A stretch of 12,118 nt of DNA from Smittium culicis (taxonomy: Eukaryota; Kickxellomycota; Harpellomycetes; Harpellales; Legeriomycetaceae). Each line of letters opens with the position of its first letter. Position 1 is the stretch's first letter. Both the position numbers and the translations under genes were made by a program. The notes under the pieces were generated by a model. That model did not search any database, was not told the DNA's origin, and saw only the letters and a program-made list of their open reading frames with translations. The DNA lies in contig LSSN01000954.1 in assembly GCA_001970855.1 (NCBI GenBank), forward strand, positions 1,806 to 13,923, given 5' to 3'. This document shows positions 10,541 to 12,118 of this stretch, piece after piece.

Positions 10541-10881
10541 ACTTCGTGCTATTGGACAGTAATTATTATTAATTACGACTATTGAGTATGAGATTGGTAG
10601 AGGATTTTTGGGTGTGCGATTATACCAATAACACTCTAGTTTAAAAAAAAAGAGTCCAGCGATAGTATTATTGGCTGTTTTTGCTCGCGCGTATGTCAAG
10701 TTGAAATATGGTTGGTTAGCTAGGGATCAGATCAAATCTTTGAATTATTTTTGTTTGTTTGTTTTTTAAAACAATTTGTCAAAGCTTTTATCGGTTTCTA
10801 AAAGCCCTTAATTATTACCTTTTCAACAAAATTCGATATTTTGTTCTCTCTTTGTTATAATCAAAATAAACTATCTGGAGT
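10541..10881 (+). promoter_or_regulatory. likely promoter and 5' leader of the Aquarius-like gene, with a CCAAT cluster
   Basis: CCAAT pentamers occur at 10625-10629 (forward), 10551-10555 (reverse, ATTGG) and 10670-10674 (reverse). This places them 208-331 bp before the ATG, a spacing compatible with CCAAT-binding (Hap/NF-Y type) control. The second and third form the ends of a nested inverted repeat: CCAATAA 10625-10631 with TTATTGG 10668-10674, and ACTCT 10633-10637 with AGAGT 10651-10655. A pyrimidine-rich stretch at about 10839-10854 (TTTTGTTCTCTCTTT) lies 28-43 bp before the ATG, as is common near fungal transcription starts. No clear TATA box stands out. The factor and start site are inferences. 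Confidence 0.35.
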
Positions 10882-12118
10882 ATGACGAATTATAAATCAA
10901 GCCACCGCTCCACCTCTAAAGGATTTAAAAACCTGCCAAACTCTCGCAATGATGAAGAAATTTCTTCTTTGGCATCTAAAAATTGGAAAAATTCTGCTCA
11001 CAAGTTTGATAAAAATGTTGTAAATAACATATTCGAAAAATTTATTCTAGATCCCGATAACTCCGATCACTCCATTTCTAAACTAGAGTCACTTTCATAC
11101 TTCGAAAAGGTATGCCCATTATCTTGTTTTTAAAATAATTTAATGGTTTTTTTTTATTAAAATGCTTTATTTACTATCACGTTTTCGATATTCCTGTTTT
11201 AAATTTATGTAGTTTAACATTGGTATACTAGTCTTATATCTACATATCCATTTTCTAAATATTTATATTCCTATTTTTTTTAATTTTCTATCGTTCGTTT
11301 AATTTATTCTATTTTCCTTTTATTATTTTCATTTTTTTTGTACAGAATTTATTCAACCTAATCTATTATCAAACTTTTACTTTTAATAGTATTTGTTGCC
11401 TAATTTCAACAAAGAAAATAAATCAATTCCCCTTACAGTATCAGTTGCTTGTTTATTAATAAAAAAGTATCTCGAAACTGGCCATTTATATTTGAAATCC
11501 AATCAATCATACAAGTATACCAAAGAAGAAGATAATTCTACCTCTTTAGTTGCTCCAGAATTCTCAACATACTTCGACCTTTTATTTGATTCTATTTGCG
11601 AAATTTTGTTAGATTTCTCTCAAAGTTGTACCAATAACCAGCCAAAAGATTTGTTAATTCGCTTCTATCTTGTCAAATTCCTATCAATTTGCTCTCAATT
11701 TTTAGAGGATGACTGTATTAGAAGAAAAGTTCTATCTATAGTCAGCATTTCTATGTGGGATTCTGCTCTTAGCTCTTATCAAAAAAATTCCTACTTTTTA
11801 AAGTACCCTACTCTAAAAAAACTTTTCAAAGGATTTGAAAAGTCCTTAAAAAAATCTGGTATTCTTTTTAACTTTGATTTTCCCTAATTTTTCACTTTCA
11901 TTAACTTATTTAAAAATGCTTTTTCATACTAGATCCTGATATTCGGAGAATTCTAACTATTCATAAGTCATTAATTTTGAGCCTGATTAAGGATTTCATC
12001 GCGATTCTTTACTCTATCCCTGTAGATTCTGGTACCAATATAATTACATTTCCTTATATAACGTTTCTTTTACCTTTCTAACTTTTTTATTCTATTAAAC
12101 TTATTTTATAGAGTATTC
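10882..12118 (+). CDS. Aquarius/Cwf11-like intron-binding spliceosomal protein, N-terminal part (join 10882-11109, 11390-11858, 11933-12031, 12112-12118; continues past window)
   Basis: Family knowledge: Aquarius (AQR; Cwf11 in fission yeast) is a superfamily 1 RNA helicase of the spliceosome in the nucleus. It binds introns near the branch site and has a large helical N-terminal scaffold followed by a helicase domain. Seen here: exon 1 (76 codons) carries the motif SSLASKNW, then FDKNVVNNIFEKFIL, matching the family's N-terminal helices (LACKYW..., FD..VIEDIYEKEI). Exon 2 resumes with YLLPNF, equivalent to the family's YLWxNY, and later has IRRKVLSIVSISMW, equivalent to IRSQVQQLISLPMW. Exon 3 gives DPDIRR and then HKSLILSLIKDFIAILYSIP, matching the family's [20 protein letters not shown]. 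All junctions keep the frame. The ATG at 10882 is the first in frame after a TAA at 10867 and has A at -3. About 267 of the family's usual 1300-1500 residues are present. The helicase domain lies outside, so activity cannot be judged. The family match is by recall, without an alignment. Confidence 0.85.
11110..11389 (+). other. intron 1 of the Aquarius-like gene (280 bp, phase 0)
   Basis: The donor is GTATGC directly after the codon AAG (residue 76), and the acceptor is TTTTAATAG ending at 11389. Splicing joins ...SYFEK to YLLPNF..., reproducing the family's continuous ENYLWxNY segment. A branch-like CCTAATC lies at 11357-11363, putting the candidate branch A at 11361, 28 nt before the acceptor G. 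The interior is T-rich. Without splicing, exon 1 reads only seven more codons to a stop. An earlier TACAG acceptor at 11341-11345 would give a frameshift and early stop. Confidence 0.82.
11859..11932 (+). other. intron 2 of the Aquarius-like gene (74 bp, phase 1)
   Basis: The donor GTATTC is at 11859 and the acceptor CATACTAG ends at 11932. The split codon G+AT gives Asp, yielding KKSDPDIRR, where the family has a similar DPEAR segment. The candidate branch TTAAC is at 11901-11905 (A at 11904), again 28 nt from the acceptor. If the intron is not removed, the frame ends at a TAA at 11885, which would truncate the protein in the middle of its scaffold. Confidence 0.8.
12032..12111 (+). other. 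intron 3 of the Aquarius-like gene (about 80 bp, donor uncertain)
   Basis: Exon 3 reads in frame to a TAA at 12079-12081, so another intron is required if the gene is intact. The acceptor TTTATAG ends at 12111. A CTAAC branch sequence is at 12078-12082, with A at 12081, 30 nt from the acceptor. The preferred donor is GTACCA at 12032 (phase 1), giving ...IPVDSEYS. A second possible donor, GTAGAT at 12022 (phase 0), also keeps the frame and would remove three residues. Seven bases of exon 4 are visible. Confidence 0.6.

Noticed and set aside
10882..11133. A complete 83-residue protein
   Set aside because: The last seven codons are intron sequence after a GTATGC donor. The protein continues in exon 2.
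11393..11887. A separate 164-residue gene starting at 11393
   Set aside because: The first codon is TTG inside YLLPNF and the last ten codons fall in intron 2. It is exon 2 of the Aquarius-like gene.

Overview
The window is AT-rich eukaryotic DNA. The organism is probably a fungus or another small eukaryote with short introns. The evidence is one gene at the right-hand end whose reading frame only makes sense after three GT-AG introns are removed. Each intron has a CTAAC-, CTAAT- or TTAAC-like branch sequence about 28-30 nt before the acceptor. I see no bacterial operon structure, no ribosome-binding-site pattern and no RNA gene. The species cannot be named from this sequence.

Layout. Positions 1-4700 are non-coding or relic DNA of mixed composition. 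GC reaches nearly 40% in short islands near 1.0 kb and 3.75-4.25 kb, and long T tracts lie on the + strand at 2.7-3.3 kb. Positions 4700-5600 are T-rich. Positions 5600-8455 are extremely AT-rich (some 60-base lines are only about 10% GC) and look A-rich on the + strand. Positions 8456-9046 are a perfect, uninterrupted array of the hexamer GTGTAT (591 bp, about 98.5 copies). Positions 9047-10540 are AT-rich again. They carry a 9-bp inverted repeat made of the same sequence as the array unit, and a same-frame run of open segments that could be a gene relic. Positions 10540-10881 are the likely promoter of the gene that follows.

The gene at 10882-12118 (+ strand, running off the window) encodes the N-terminal part of an Aquarius/Cwf11-type intron-binding spliceosomal protein. 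Exons 10882-11109, 11390-11858, 11933-12031 and 12112 onward join in phase to give about 267 codons. The helical scaffold of the family is recognisable across all three complete exons. The helicase domain of the family would lie beyond the window.

All other open frames in the window are of lengths expected by chance at this AT content. A few are described as possible relics, with that caveat. The two most notable non-gene features are the hexanucleotide array, which is strictly alternating purine-pyrimidine and open in all six frames, and the array-unit inverted repeat 1.3 kb downstream of it.
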